From the NCBI GenBank assembly GCA_947561585.1, contig CANNZV010000516.1:124001-188000 (forward strand): a DNA stretch of 64,000 bases, in the 5' to 3' direction. The position numbers were made by a program, and so were the translations under genes. Positions 44,816 through 54,024 of this stretch are shown piece after piece. How positions within the stretch are numbered: the first letter of the stretch is position 1; every line of letters begins with the position of its first letter. The stretch is from Caprella mutica (lineage: Eukaryota; Arthropoda; Malacostraca; Amphipoda; Caprellidae). The notes below the pieces were generated by a model that did not search any database, was not told the origin of the DNA, and worked only from the letters and a program-made list of their open reading frames with translations.

Positions 44816-45076
44816 TTATATATCTTATTTCAATCACTAAATAACTCACTTTTTATTAGTGTACAAAAATGTGAGTGACCTGTTTAATTGTTTTTTTCAA
44901 GGTGTGGAATGTTCTTAATTACAGGTAGTAAAATGATTCCACTTTTTAGGACTCGAAAGATAATAATTTACTGTTTATGTAAAAACAGGCCAAGTTTTTA
45001 TTTGTTTTTAGTTAATTCTAATCAATTATTACATATTTTCTTGTTATATATATATTCTTTTTAATAAATATATATT
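44816..45076. other. AT-rich spacer
   Basis: Nothing recognised. Confidence 0.4.
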
Positions 45077-45241
45077 GGGTAAGTTCTTAATTATCGGTCA
45101 GTGCTACATCTTGGGTCATATAAGAAAAAACAATATAATAATAATTAGTATTAGATAGCACTGTGTAATAATAACAATTTTTATATGTTTTTTCTTATAT
45201 GACCGAAGATGTAGAACTGATCGATAATTAAGAACTTTCCC
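45077..45241. mobile_element. MITE family A, complete
   Basis: GGGTAAGTTCTTAATTATCG, GTCAGTGCTACATCTTGGGT on the left and TATGACCGAAGATGTAGAAC, TGATCGATAATTAAGAACTT, TCCC on the right. The CTACAT/ATGTAG change occurs in both arms, which suggests compensating change or arm conversion. AT-rich core. Confidence 0.9.
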
Positions 45242-45413
45242 AATATTTATTCCGATTAATATAATTTACATAATTAAAAAAACTTTTTATCAACGACATT
45301 CTTTATAGGTATAAAATTAGTATGTTGATTTGTACTGAATATGATTATATGAATATTCATATATATATGAGTTCAATTTCATATCTATTTTAAGAGTTTA
45401 AATCATTTGATTC

Positions 45414-45562
45414 AGGGTCAGTTCTGAGTTATTGGATGGTTCCACATTTTCGATCATAGTGAAAAACTTCATTATAATTACATTTAATTTGTTATTTTAA
45501 TTATTATACTTTTTCGTATTTGATCGAAAAAGTGGAACCGTTCGATAACTCGGAACTAACCT
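45414..45562. mobile_element. MITE family A, short diverged copy
   Basis: AGGGTCAGTTCTGAGTTATT, GGATGGTTCCACATTTTCGA and right arm GATCGAAAAAGTGGAACCGT, TCGATAACTCGGAACTAACC. AT-rich core without the palindrome. Confidence 0.82.
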
Positions 45563-45642
45563 TCATTTAATTATTGCATTTTGTTCTCGTGCTATTTGTT
45601 CATTTTTATTTATTCCTCTCTCTAATTTACCCTAAGTGTAAC

Positions 45643-45982
45643 TCTTAATAACCCCAAATTTAGCCTAGTAATAATTAATCTAACCCACTTTTACCCAAAA
45701 ATTAAGACTGATAAAACAATAATTCAACCCCAGTATAACCCAACTTAATGTCAATTAACCCCCAATGTAACCCCAATTTACTCCAATTTCCCCCTATGTT
45801 TTACCCCAATACCTTACCCCAATACCTTACCCCAATTTAACCCAATTTACCCCAATAATTTCCCCTTATTTACCCCTATAATTTTCCCCTATTTATCCTA
45901 GTAATTTTCCACTATTTACCCAAAAAATTTCCCCTATTTACCCCTATAATTTTCCCCTATTTACCCCAATAACTTCCCCCTA
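45643..45982. repeat. TTACCCCAAT / TTTCCCCTA degenerate repeat
   Basis: Loose C-run repeats: TTACCCCAATACCTTACCCC and ATTTACCCCTATAATTTTCC recur about 15 times with irregular spacing. Confidence 0.75.
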
Positions 45983-46270
45983 TGTCAGAGCACAGCTGGC
46001 CTGTATTTGCATGTATTCTCTTTTCACACAATACTCCAAGCAATGAATTTCCTTATATGCACAGCACTAGCACTATGTGCTTGTAAATGTAAATAATATA
46101 TGTATTTACATATGTTCATAAGAGTATCATGTATAATATACCTTTAGGGTAAAAGTTTACATTCAAATTTTTCTTATTGTTCATTAACGGCTGAACAGTT
46201 GAAGTTATTCTTCTTTTATTAAACATATTATTTACTAATGGTATTGTTTAATATATCTACAATAAAAATG
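45983..46270. other. Spacer
   Basis: Nothing recognised. Confidence 0.4.
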
Positions 46271-46789
46271 AAGTGCTAAGTATGAAGTGCGTTTTTTAAA
46301 GTGCTAAGTATGAAGTGCGTTTTTTAAAGTGCTAAGTATGAAGTGCGTTTTTTAAAGTGCTAAGTATGAAGTGCGTTTTTTAAAGTGCTAAGTATGAAGT
46401 GCGTTTTTTTAAGTGCTAAGTATGAAGAGCGTTTTTTAAAGTGCTAAGTATGAAGTGCGTTTTTTAAAGTGCTAAGTATGAAGTGCGTTTTTTAAAGTGC
46501 TAAGTATGAAGAGCGTTTTTTAAAGTGCTAAGTATGAAGAGCGTTTTTTAAAGTGCTAAGTATGAAGTGCGTTCTTTTAAAGTGCTAAGTATGAAGTGCG
46601 TTTTTTAAAGTGCTAAGTATGAAGAGCGTTTTTTAAAGTGCTAAGTATGAAGTGCGTTTTTTAAAGTGCTAAGTATGAAGTGCGTTTTTTAAAGTGCTAA
46701 GTATGAAGTGCGTTTTTTAAAGTGCTAAGTATGAAGTGCGTTTTTTAAAGTGCTAAGTATGAAGTGCGTTTTTTAAAGTGCTAAGTATG
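46271..46789. repeat. 28-bp tandem array (about 18 units)
   Basis: Unit AAGTGCTAAGTATGAAGTGC plus GTTTTTTA. The only frequent variant is GAAGAGCG. Highly homogeneous. Confidence 0.95.
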
Positions 46790-47053
46790 CTGCAGTCATG
46801 CCAGTAGAATCCACATTGCCCCGCCCTTCTCTCCAACACTTTTGCTTGTTTGGTGACCTCTAGATGTTTGTACATCATCAGGTACACTCATCATCCGTCA
46901 ATTAGATAATACTGTTATTGTATATAGCTTATAATTCAAATGGTCGTACAAATTTTACAATATATCTTTTTCTTTATCATTATGTAATAAAATATACAAA
47001 TTTGTTTTAATATTTACTCTTCGAAAATTCAAACATCAAATGTACCTTAAAAT
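46790..47053. other. Spacer
   Basis: Nothing recognised. Confidence 0.4.
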
Positions 47054-47240
47054 CTATGGTGGGCCATAGAAGATTATGGTGGGAAGTAGTAAGAGAAGAC
47101 CCCTTCTTAATCTTCTATGGCCCCACCATAACTTTCTCTTCTAATCTTCTATGACCCTACCGTAACTTTCTCTCTAAATCTTCTATGACCCTACCGTAAC
47201 TTTCTCTCTTAATCTTCTAAGGCCCCGCCATAACTTCCTC
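47054..47240. repeat. Family F inverted repeat followed by 33-bp tandem units
   Basis: ATGGTGGGCCATAGAAGATT pairs with AATCTTCTATGGCCCCACCAT (47054-47130). The right arm is then repeated about four times as AATCTTCTATGACCCTACCG plus TAACTTTCTCTCT, so one arm of a small palindromic element has been amplified in tandem. Relative: 27878-27940. Confidence 0.75.
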
Positions 47241-47330
47241 TCTGGTACATCGAGTACAAAACACTCATTTTAATACAAAATGTATAAGGCCACGTACGCA
47301 CGAAGATATTTCTCGTAGTTTTTTGCATGA

Positions 47331-47655
47331 AGTGCCCACAGAGCAATAGGGATAGTAGAGACAATAGAGTGAAGTGCCCACAGAGTAATAGGGATAGTAG
47401 AGACAATAGAGAGAAGTGCCCACAGAGCAATAGGGATAGTAGAGACAATAGAGTGAAGTGCCCACAGAGTAATAGGGATAGTAGAGACAATAGAGAGAAG
47501 TGCCCACAGAGCAATAGGGATAGTAGAGACAATAGAGTGAAGTGCCCACAGAGTAATAGGGATAGTAGAGACAATAGAGAAAAGTGCCCACAGAGCAATA
47601 GGGATAGTAGAGACAATAGAGTGAAGTGCCCACAGAGCAATAGGGATAGTACTAT
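47331..47655. repeat. 42-bp tandem array organised as 84-bp dimers
   Basis: Unit AGTGCCCACAGAGCAATAGG plus GATAGTAGAGACAATAGAGTGA. Odd and even units alternate strictly at two sites (GAGCAAT/GAGTAAT and GAGTGA/GAGAGA). Multiple of 3, hence open frames on both strands; judged non-coding. Confidence 0.93.
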
Positions 47656-47910
47656 CATTTCACTCTAAAGCACATTGAAAACTTTTGACGTGTAAGCAGC
47701 TCTCTCCTTTTCTCTTCTCTATTCTTCTCTCTCCATCTCTCTTATTTTCTTCTCAATTTGCACTAATTGCCCATTGATCCCTAGTTTATTATCTTGTTTT
47801 CACCGTGGCTGCAGCTTTATTACCATTCCTCCTTTCGCCAATTAAATATTTACTCGCTAGAAACAAAGGCAAGAGTCTTGTTTATCTTCCATTGTGAGAA
47901 CTCAAGGTGG
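47656..47910. other. Spacer
   Basis: Pyrimidine-rich at its start (TCTCTCCTTTTCTCTTCTC); nothing recognised. Confidence 0.4.
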
Positions 47911-48085
47911 GGTTGGTTCTGAGTTAACGGACAGTTACACATTAATGATCATATAAGAAAAAAAAAGTAATTTATCTCATTTAATTGGTAACCATGATTT
48001 CACTTATTTTTCATAGATACGAAATAAAATAAAAGTTTTAATGATAATTATTATAATTACTGTCCGATAACTCGGAACTTACCTT
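47911..48085. mobile_element. MITE family A, diverged copy
   Basis: GGGTTGGTTCTGAGTTAACG, GACAGTTACACAT on the left; ACTGTCCGATAACTCGGAAC, TTACCTTAC on the right. The core keeps TTAATTGGTAACCATGATTT and ATAGATACGAAAT as decayed palindrome halves. Confidence 0.72.
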
Positions 48086-48268
48086 ACTTATACATGTTAG
48101 TTTGGGATTAAAGTGATATAACTGACCTTCAAAGTAAAGTTGACAGCTTTGATTGGTGCAGTGAAATGGACTTTGCTATTTATAATAACATACGAATGTA
48201 ATACAAGGTAACCAAAAAAGCTCTCACCGCTTTAAAAGAAAAATCTAAAACACTCCATTAATGTGTAA

Positions 48269-48525
48269 AGGGCTGTACACACGTAGGGTTTTTTAAGTCT
48301 TTCCACCAGACTTTTTGCTAAGCTCCTCCTACTTTTTCCACGAGAATAAAATAAAAAACGATATAACTATTATTTATTTCAGTTGGTATCCACGATACCT
48401 GCAGGTATCAACCAACTAAAATAAATAATCATTTTAACGTTTTTTCTTATATTCTCGTGGAAAAAGTAGGAGGAGCTTAGTAAAAATTCTGTTGGAAAGA
48501 ATTAAAAAAAAACCTATATGTATAC
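48269..48525. mobile_element. MITE family B, complete, inside the mariner carcass
   Basis: Left arm AGGGCTGTACACACGTAGGG, CTTTCCACCAGACTTTTTGC, TAAGCTCCTCCTACTTTTTC, CACGAGAATA; right arm is the complement with a decayed outer end. The core CAGTTGGTATCCACGATACC then TGCAGGTATCAACCAACT lacks part of one half. Imperfect direct repeats of about 32 bp flank it (AAAAATCTAAAACACTCCAT at 48239; AAAAAATCTAAAATGCTCCT at 48530). Confidence 0.88.
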
Positions 48526-48544
48526 TATAAAAAATCTAAAATGC

Positions 48545-49246
48545 TCCTCTTTATGTGTAACAGATATCAAGTCTTCTAAATAAGATGCCAATGTATCTTC
48601 AGGTGTTCAATCCCTTGTGGTAAAACACCTTTATTTGCACGCAAAGAAGTCATTGAAGGTTTGGTGCAAGTCTGCTTCATTGGTGAAGGATTTCCAGAGA
48701 AGATGATTATTCAGTGAAGAGACTAGGTAATATGTAATCCAGGAGTAGAAGAGGTGATAATGTGATGGGACAAAGGCAGGTGAATAAGGTGGAAGGCACA
48801 AAGGCAGGTGAATGAGTTGGATGGCACAAAGGCAGGTGAATGAGGTGGATAGCACAAGGGCAGGTGAATGAGGTGGATGGCACAAAGGCATGTGAATAAG
48901 GTGGATGGCACAAAGTCAGGTGAATAAGGTGGATAGCACAAGGGCAGGTGAATGAGGTGGATGGCACAAAGGCAGGTGAATGAGGTGGATGGCACAAAGG
49001 CAGGTGAATAAGGTGAATGGCACAAGGGCAGGTGAATGAGGTGGATGACACAAAGTCACCCACCCAAGTTGCTGTATCCACTGACGCGGCATAGGGCCTG
49101 ACATTGTCATGGAGGAACAGGCCATCTCAGCGATTCACCATTACTGACTCCTTCTGGTGCAATGCCTGGTATACACGTTCCAATTGCTGCGATTTTAGGT
49201 CTGCAGTGACAGTTTGGCCTGTTGGTAGCAGCTTATAATGAACCAT
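48545..49246 (-). pseudogene. Mariner-like transposase remnant, catalytic region expanded
   Basis: Minus-strand pieces in order: MVHYKLLPTGQTVTADLKSQ (from 49246), QQLERVYQALHQKESVMVNR then a stop, then LHDNVRPYAAS with the second catalytic Asp (HDN) near 49112. After that, 28-bp repeats of the following motif (HPPHSP/YSPAFVPS) fill 49055-48766, and normal sequence resumes with PPYSPAFVPSHYHLF, FTNEADLHQTFNDFFACK and, after a frameshift, LPQGIEHLKIHWHLI. In mariners the third acidic residue is Asp in PSDYHLF; here it is His (PSHYHLF). With the repeat expansion (28 is not a multiple of 3), the stop and the frameshift, this copy is inactive. Upstream coding sequence with the first Asp is not recognisable; the H palindrome and unrelated sequence take its place. 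The family assignment is from motif recognition. Confidence 0.85.
48766..49055. repeat. 28-bp minisatellite born inside a transposase gene
   Basis: About ten units of AGGTGGATGGCACAAAGGCA plus GGTGAATG. On the minus strand each reads CACCTTATTCACCTGCCTTT-like sequence encoding the PPYSPxxxPS motif of mariner transposase. Both flanking copies merge with the original coding sequence. Confidence 0.9.
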
Positions 49247-49319
49247 TTAACGACCTGAGCATTTATACAAAGCATAATATAGCGTTGGGGCTTGCGGGGT
49301 GAGTGTTTGCATCCTAAAT

Positions 49320-49484
49320 AAAACACCGCATTTTCACTGTCCAGTTTACGACTCTTTAATTAATCGTTGATAAATGAATGGAAGGCGGCAGAAACACTAG
49401 TATAGACTGCAAATTTGCTTTCCATTCATTTAACCGTGATTAATTAAATAGGCGTAAACTGAGCGGTGAAAACGTGGCAGTTTA
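49320..49484. mobile_element. Palindromic MITE, family H
   Basis: Left AAACACCGCATTTTCACTGT, CCAGTTTACGACTCTTTAAT, TAATCGTTGATAAATGAATG; right CCATTCATTTAACCGTGATT, AATTAAATAGGCGTAAACTG, AGCGGTGAAAACGTGGCAGT. Arms of about 65 bp at roughly 80% identity, 30-bp loop. Confidence 0.78.
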
Positions 49485-49896
49485 TCTGCTAGTATAGGGT
49501 GGGCCTAAGGTGACAACCAATATCTAGAACGCCTGGCAGTTTCGTACGTAACTAACTTTTTATCACTGGAAACCACTCGATTGAATGAGGATGCAGCATG
49601 GAAGCGAGAAAGCAACGATAGGCAGACTTATCTAGTTTTTCGTCCAAACCCCCATTTTTTTATTGGAAGATGATTGAACAGCTGGGAATATGTGGCGGAA
49701 TGTGCTGGGTACCGATTACTTCGAAAACTAAAAATAAGTTATACAAACAATGAAACCCTTTCTTCTTTTTTCCTTTTAACAACAGAAAGAGCATTTTTGG
49801 TTAGGTTGTGAAAGAAAAAAGAAGAACAATATTTCGAAAAACTTTTTACAGAATTTTGCCTGAATTCTCTCTCTCTCTCTCTCCTTTCTCTTTTAC
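49485..49896. other. Spacer (contains the proposed right end of the mariner)
   Basis: Low-repeat sequence to 49860, then CT-dinucleotide (CTCTCTCTCTCTCTC, 49866-49882) leading into the 22-bp array. Confidence 0.4.
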
Positions 49897-50589
49897 CTTC
49901 TCTCACCAGTAGCCGTCTCTTCTCTCACCAGTAGCTGTCTTTTCTCTCACCAGTAGCTGTCTCTTCTCTCACCAGTAGCTGTCTTTTCTCTCACCAGTAG
50001 CTGTCTCTTATCTCACCAGTAGCTGTCTTTTCTCTCACCAGTAGCTGTCTCTTCCCTCACCAGTTGCTGTCTCTTCTCTCACCAGTAGCTGTCTCTTCTC
50101 TCACCAGTAGCTGTCTCTTCTCTCACCAGTAGCTGTCTCTTCTCTCACCAGTAGCTGTCTCTTCTCTCACCAGTAGCTGTCTTTTCTCTCACCAGTAGCT
50201 GTCTCTTCCCTCACCAGTTGCTGTCTCTTCTCTCACCAGTAGCTGTCTCTTCTCTCACCAGTAGCTGTCTCTTCTCTCACCAGTAGCTGTCTCTTCTCTC
50301 ACCAGTAGCCGTCTCTTCTCTCACCAGTAGCTGTCTTTTCTCTCACCAGTAGCTGTCTCTTCCCTCACCAGTTGCTGTCTCTTCTCTCACCAGTAGCTGT
50401 CTCTTCTCTCACCAGTAGCTGTCTCTTCTCTCACCAGTAGCTGTCTCTTCTCTCACCAGTAGCCGTCTCTTCTCTCACCAGTAGCTGTCTCTTCTCTCAC
50501 CAGTAGCTGTCTCTTCTCTCACCAGTAGCTGTCTCTTCTCTCACCAGTAGCTGTCTCTTCTCTCACCAGTAGCTGTCTCTTCTCTCACC
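49897..50589. repeat. 22-bp tandem array (about 32 units)
   Basis: Unit CTGTCTCTTCTCTCACCAGT plus AG. Variants: CTTTTC, CTTCCC with CAGTTG, and AGCC. The CTTCCCTCACCAGTTG marker recurs near 50051, 50205 and 50359, exactly 154 bp (seven units) apart. Each unit is a pyrimidine tract ending CACCAG. Confidence 0.95.
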
Positions 50590-50740
50590 TTGACCCTAGC
50601 TTCTCCTTTGCCTGTGTACTCTCATATCAATATCTCTTACTCTGCATCTTCAAATATTTACTCTGCAAATTGTTACATCAGTCACTGTAACAATTACCAC
50701 TGACAAACAGTCAAATACCATTGCAAGCAACTATATCGAT

Positions 50741-51038
50741 AGGGTAGAGGTTTAAATCAGAGTTATTGAACAGTTCCATGTTATCGAACATATAAGAAAA
50801 GAGTATATAGTACTTATTATAAAGATAACAGGTTAAATAATTAATTCTAAAACCGAGTAATCGGTCAGTTCCACATTTTCGGACACGTAAATAGAAAATG
50901 ATATAATAAAAATATAATAATTATTATTATATCATTTTTTCTTACGTGTCCGAAAATGAGGAACTGACCGATTATTAAGAACTTACCCTACTCTTGATCG
51001 AAAATATGGAACTGACCGATAACTCAGAATTCATCCTA
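50741..51038. mobile_element. MITE family A, interrupted by another family A copy
   Basis: Outer left arm: AGGGTAGAGGTTTAAATCAG, AGTTATTGAACAGTTCCATG, TTATCGAACATATAAG. Outer right arm after the insert: GATCGAAAATATGGAACTGA, CCGATAACTCAGAATTCATC, CTA (50995-51038). The insert occupies about 50842-50990. Confidence 0.78.
50842..50990. mobile_element. MITE family A, nested copy
   Basis: AGTAATCGGTCAGTTCCACA, TTTTCGGACACGTAAATAG then a fully palindromic AT centre, TTTTTTCTTACGTGTCCGAA, AATGAGGAACTGACCGATTA, TTAAGAACTTACCCTA. It carries the GACACG variant also seen at 60974-61190. The left terminus is diverged. Confidence 0.85.
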
Positions 51039-51339
51039 TATACCATATATGTTTCCTTTAATTTAATGGGCTAATAAATAAAGTCATGGCTACATTTTTT
51101 AGTTAACTTTTATACTATAAATCATAGTGGCTATAGAGGTTATAGTTTTTACCATTCTGAGAATTATAGGCATTATCACTATAATATTATAGGCCTCATC
51201 ACTATAATATTATATAGCAATCAGTCATTACGCAAAAATTATAGGTAACGATTACTTTAAATACTTTATATTAATATCTTTACTGTTATTTTTATAATAT
51301 ATTATTTGCCATGATTTAATGTCTGGTACATTATGGTCG
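51039..51339. other. AT-rich spacer
   Basis: A short repeat of ATTATAGGCATTATCACTAT and ATTATAGGCCTCATCACTAT at 51164-51205; otherwise nothing. Confidence 0.4.
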
Positions 51340-51683
51340 GGGATTAGTTTTGAGTTATCGGACAATTCCACATTTTCGATCATATAATAAAGTACATAAT
51401 AATAATTATATAATTTGACTCATTATATTGCAATTGGTATCCATGATACCAGCAGGTATTTAGTTATAGTATCCATGATACCAGCAGGTATATAGTTACA
51501 GTATCCATGATACCTGCAGTTATATATTGTTATAGTATCCATGATACCTGCATGTGTTTAGTTATAGTATCCATGATACTTAAAAATATAATGGATACCA
51601 ATTATAAAAAACAGTCAAATTATAATCTAAAATGTTATTATTATTCGAAAATGTTAAGTTGTTCGGTAACTTGGAACTAGCCC
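51340..51683. mobile_element. MITE family A with a tandemly expanded core
   Basis: Arms GGGATTAGTTTTGAGTTATC, GGACAATTCCACATTTTCGA and right GAAAATGTTAAGTTGTTCGG, TAACTTGGAACTAGCCC. Between them the core half-site is repeated about five times (TTGGTATCCATGATACCAGC, then AGTATCCATGATACCAGCAG, AGTATCCATGATACCTGCAG, AGTATCCATGATACCTGCAT, AGTATCCATGATAC) with about 35-bp spacing and GTATTTAGTTATAG-type linkers, and it closes with AATGGATACCAATT. Confidence 0.85.
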
Positions 51684-51982
51684 TTTTGAAACATGTTCGT
51701 TGTTCATACGATGATTCGAATGTGTTCGTTAATTTATTATTTGCCCTAGTTAATTATTGTGGAGCAATGAACAATATGTTCTATTTACTTTGCGTTGCAG
51801 CAATGTTTATTTAAATTAATTTGCACGCATTTCTGTTTCTATTTGTTATTGGAAATATATCGTAAGTATCATTTTATATATTTCTAAAAATGATTCCCTA
51901 AACATCAGTAGCAATTTAAGAAAAAAGAAACACTATGTTACTAAAAATGTGGAAAAAAGATATGTTAATTGAATTTTCCTTG
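51684..51982. other. AT-rich spacer
   Basis: Nothing recognised. Confidence 0.4.
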
Positions 51983-52388
51983 GATATCCACAGACTATCC
52001 AAAAAAATCCACAGAATATCCACAGATTATTCAAAGACTATCCAAAGAAAATCCACAGAATATCCACAGATTATTCAAAGACAATCCAAAGAATATCCAC
52101 AGAATATCTACAGTATAACCACATAGCATCCACAGAATATCCTCAGAATATCCACAGCATATCCAAAGAATATTCAAAGACTATCCAAAGAATATCCACC
52201 GAAAATCAACAGAATATCCTAGAGTATCGACTGAATATCCACAGAATATCCACAAAATATCCCCAGAATATCCACAAAATATCCCCAGAATATCCACATA
52301 TTATCCACAGAATATCCACATAACATACACAGAAAGTCCACAGAATAACCCCAAAATATCCACAGAATATCCCCTGAATATTGACATT
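51983..52388. repeat. 12-bp ATATCCACAGAA tandem array
   Basis: About 33 degenerate units of ATATCCACAGAA with ATATCCCCAGAA, CTATCCAAAGAA and TTATTCAAAGAC variants. Confidence 0.88.
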
Positions 52389-52966
52389 TATTTCCCCAGT
52401 CTGTGACGTCATATTTTAACCACTCAATTCTAGGCATCAGTAAACATTAATTTCAATCACAATATTAATGAATAAATTTTAATAATAAATAAACTCGAAC
52501 ATTCTAATTAAGAGGTTATACAATATTACATATATTATGTTCTGTATTTATCTAATACAATAAAAATATGGTTACATTGAAGAGAGGATTAATTTGATAT
52601 ATTACTATATATAGTAAATACCTACTTAATTATACTGTTATTACTTCAGTATTTGTTATTCATTTCTTGAAAGTTCAATTAATATAATAGGTTTAGGATT
52701 ACATTATAATGCAAGTTCGTATTATCAATAAATATATTCTGAGTGAACAGAATTATTTTTTAATCTCAAAAGTCGAAACTATGATTTTTGTTATTTTTTA
52801 TTGTTAGTGTTTATTTTTTTCTGATCGTGCGACGACCCGCACCTATAATTAAGCCAAATTACTGCCACGAAATCAGTAGAAAAACGGGTACCTAAACCAG
52901 ACTAATACTATTTATTTTAATAAAAGTGTTACACACGGACGGACGGACAGATGGATGCATCATTGT
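52389..52966. other. AT-rich spacer, possible retroposon tail at the right end
   Basis: 52820-52966 is less AT-rich (GATCGTGCGACGACCCGCAC) and ends with ACACACGGACGGACGGACAG and ATTGTATAGTATAGATAG leading into the GATA microsatellite, an arrangement often left at the 3' end of non-LTR retroposons. No reverse transcriptase sequence is seen; low confidence. Confidence 0.35.
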
Positions 52967-53160
52967 ATAGTATAGATAGATGGAAGATAGATATAAGATA
53001 TTTAAGAGATATAGATAGATAGAGAGATAGATAAAAGATAGTTACAAAGATAGAAAGAGAAAGAACGATAGAAGATAGAGATATAGATAGATAAAGAGAT
53101 AGATAAAAGATAGAAAGTGAGAGAATGATAGAAGATAGAGAGATAGAGAGAGAGATAGTC
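52967..53160. repeat. GATA/GAGATA microsatellite
   Basis: ATAGATAGATGGAAGATAG, GATATAGATAGATAGAGAGA and similar, imperfect 4-bp based repeat. Confidence 0.9.
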
Positions 53161-53309
53161 TTATAGATGTGGATGGAATCTCGTACCCTTTACTGTAACT
53201 TCTGCGTCATTTAATTATATAATATACAATAATTGTCATTCAACTTCTATCTTATAATGATATCAATTAGAATAATGAGGTAAATAATAATTATAATATA
53301 CGTTTTTAA

Positions 53310-53363
53310 CATGATAATATGATCGATAATGTGCAACAGTTCAATAAATCAGAACTCACCATA
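53310..53363. mobile_element. MITE family A, solo right end
   Basis: ATGATCGATAATGTGCAACA then GTTCAATAAATCAGAACTCA, CC resembles the right arm of the diverged A subtype. No left arm nearby. Confidence 0.5.
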
Positions 53364-53845
53364 ATTAGTTTAACTTGCAATCTAAAGAAGAAATGGCAAA
53401 TGTAATATTAATTAAGCTAATTTTGTTCATGGATAATTAATTCTCTCATTTTTTAATAATAGAAACAATGAATAATTAGCAATAACACTTTTCTTTGAAG
53501 TTATAAGTACTTTTTTTGTTAGGTGATGAATTGCTTCATTTAATTGTATGTCATTGAACTTCTCTTCACCATTATTTCTATTATTCAATTATTTCATTAT
53601 TTCCATAATTCCATTAATGTTCTAATTACAATTACCCCCTCCATCCTATAATTTTTGCTATGTTAAATTGACTACCCCCACCCCCTCACCCCTCTAAAAT
53701 TTTTGTTAATGATAAAATGTTAACCAGTCCCCTTATCTCATTGCCTAACGTCACCAGACGAGTAATTACTCTCCGTTCAACCTTTGGTGATTACTATGCA
53801 AATGTAGCCATGGTTATTTACCATTGAAATTACTTACGGGGTAAA
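53364..53845. other. AT-rich spacer
   Basis: Includes TACCCCCACCCCCTCACCCC at about 53671; nothing else recognised. Confidence 0.45.
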
Positions 53846-54000
53846 CAGGTGTGAAGGGGGGGGGGGAGAGGTGGGAAGGGGGGAAAGACGGGGAAAGAGG
53901 GATTACGAGGTGTGAAGAGGGGGAAGAGGTGTAAATAGCGGTAAAAAGGTGTAAATAGGGGGGGGGGGGAGAGTGGTGAAAGAGGTGTAAAATAGGGGGT
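53846..54000. repeat. G-rich tract with GGTGTAAATAGGGG repeats
   Basis: Many runs of 3-12 G (GGTGTGAAGGGGGGGGGGGA, AGGTGGGAAGGGGGGAAAG, then AAATAGGGGGGGGGGGGAGA). AGAGGTGTAAA-like phrases recur about five times. G-quadruplex-capable by pattern. Confidence 0.85.
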
Positions 54001-54024
54001 GTAAGAAATATCCAATTTACCTTT

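Larger units (their letters stand above)
48204..49808 (-). mobile_element. Mariner-like transposon carcass with nested insertions
   Basis: Proposed ends: CAAGGTAACCAAAAAAGCTC (48204) and, inverted, GAGCATTTTTGGTTAGGTTG (49789-49808), similar over about 20 bp. Between them lie a B-type MITE (48269-48525), a minus-strand mariner transposase remnant (48545-49246) containing a 28-bp minisatellite, and a family H palindrome (49320-49484). The left flank has TA, the right does not, so boundaries are tentative. Confidence 0.6.
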
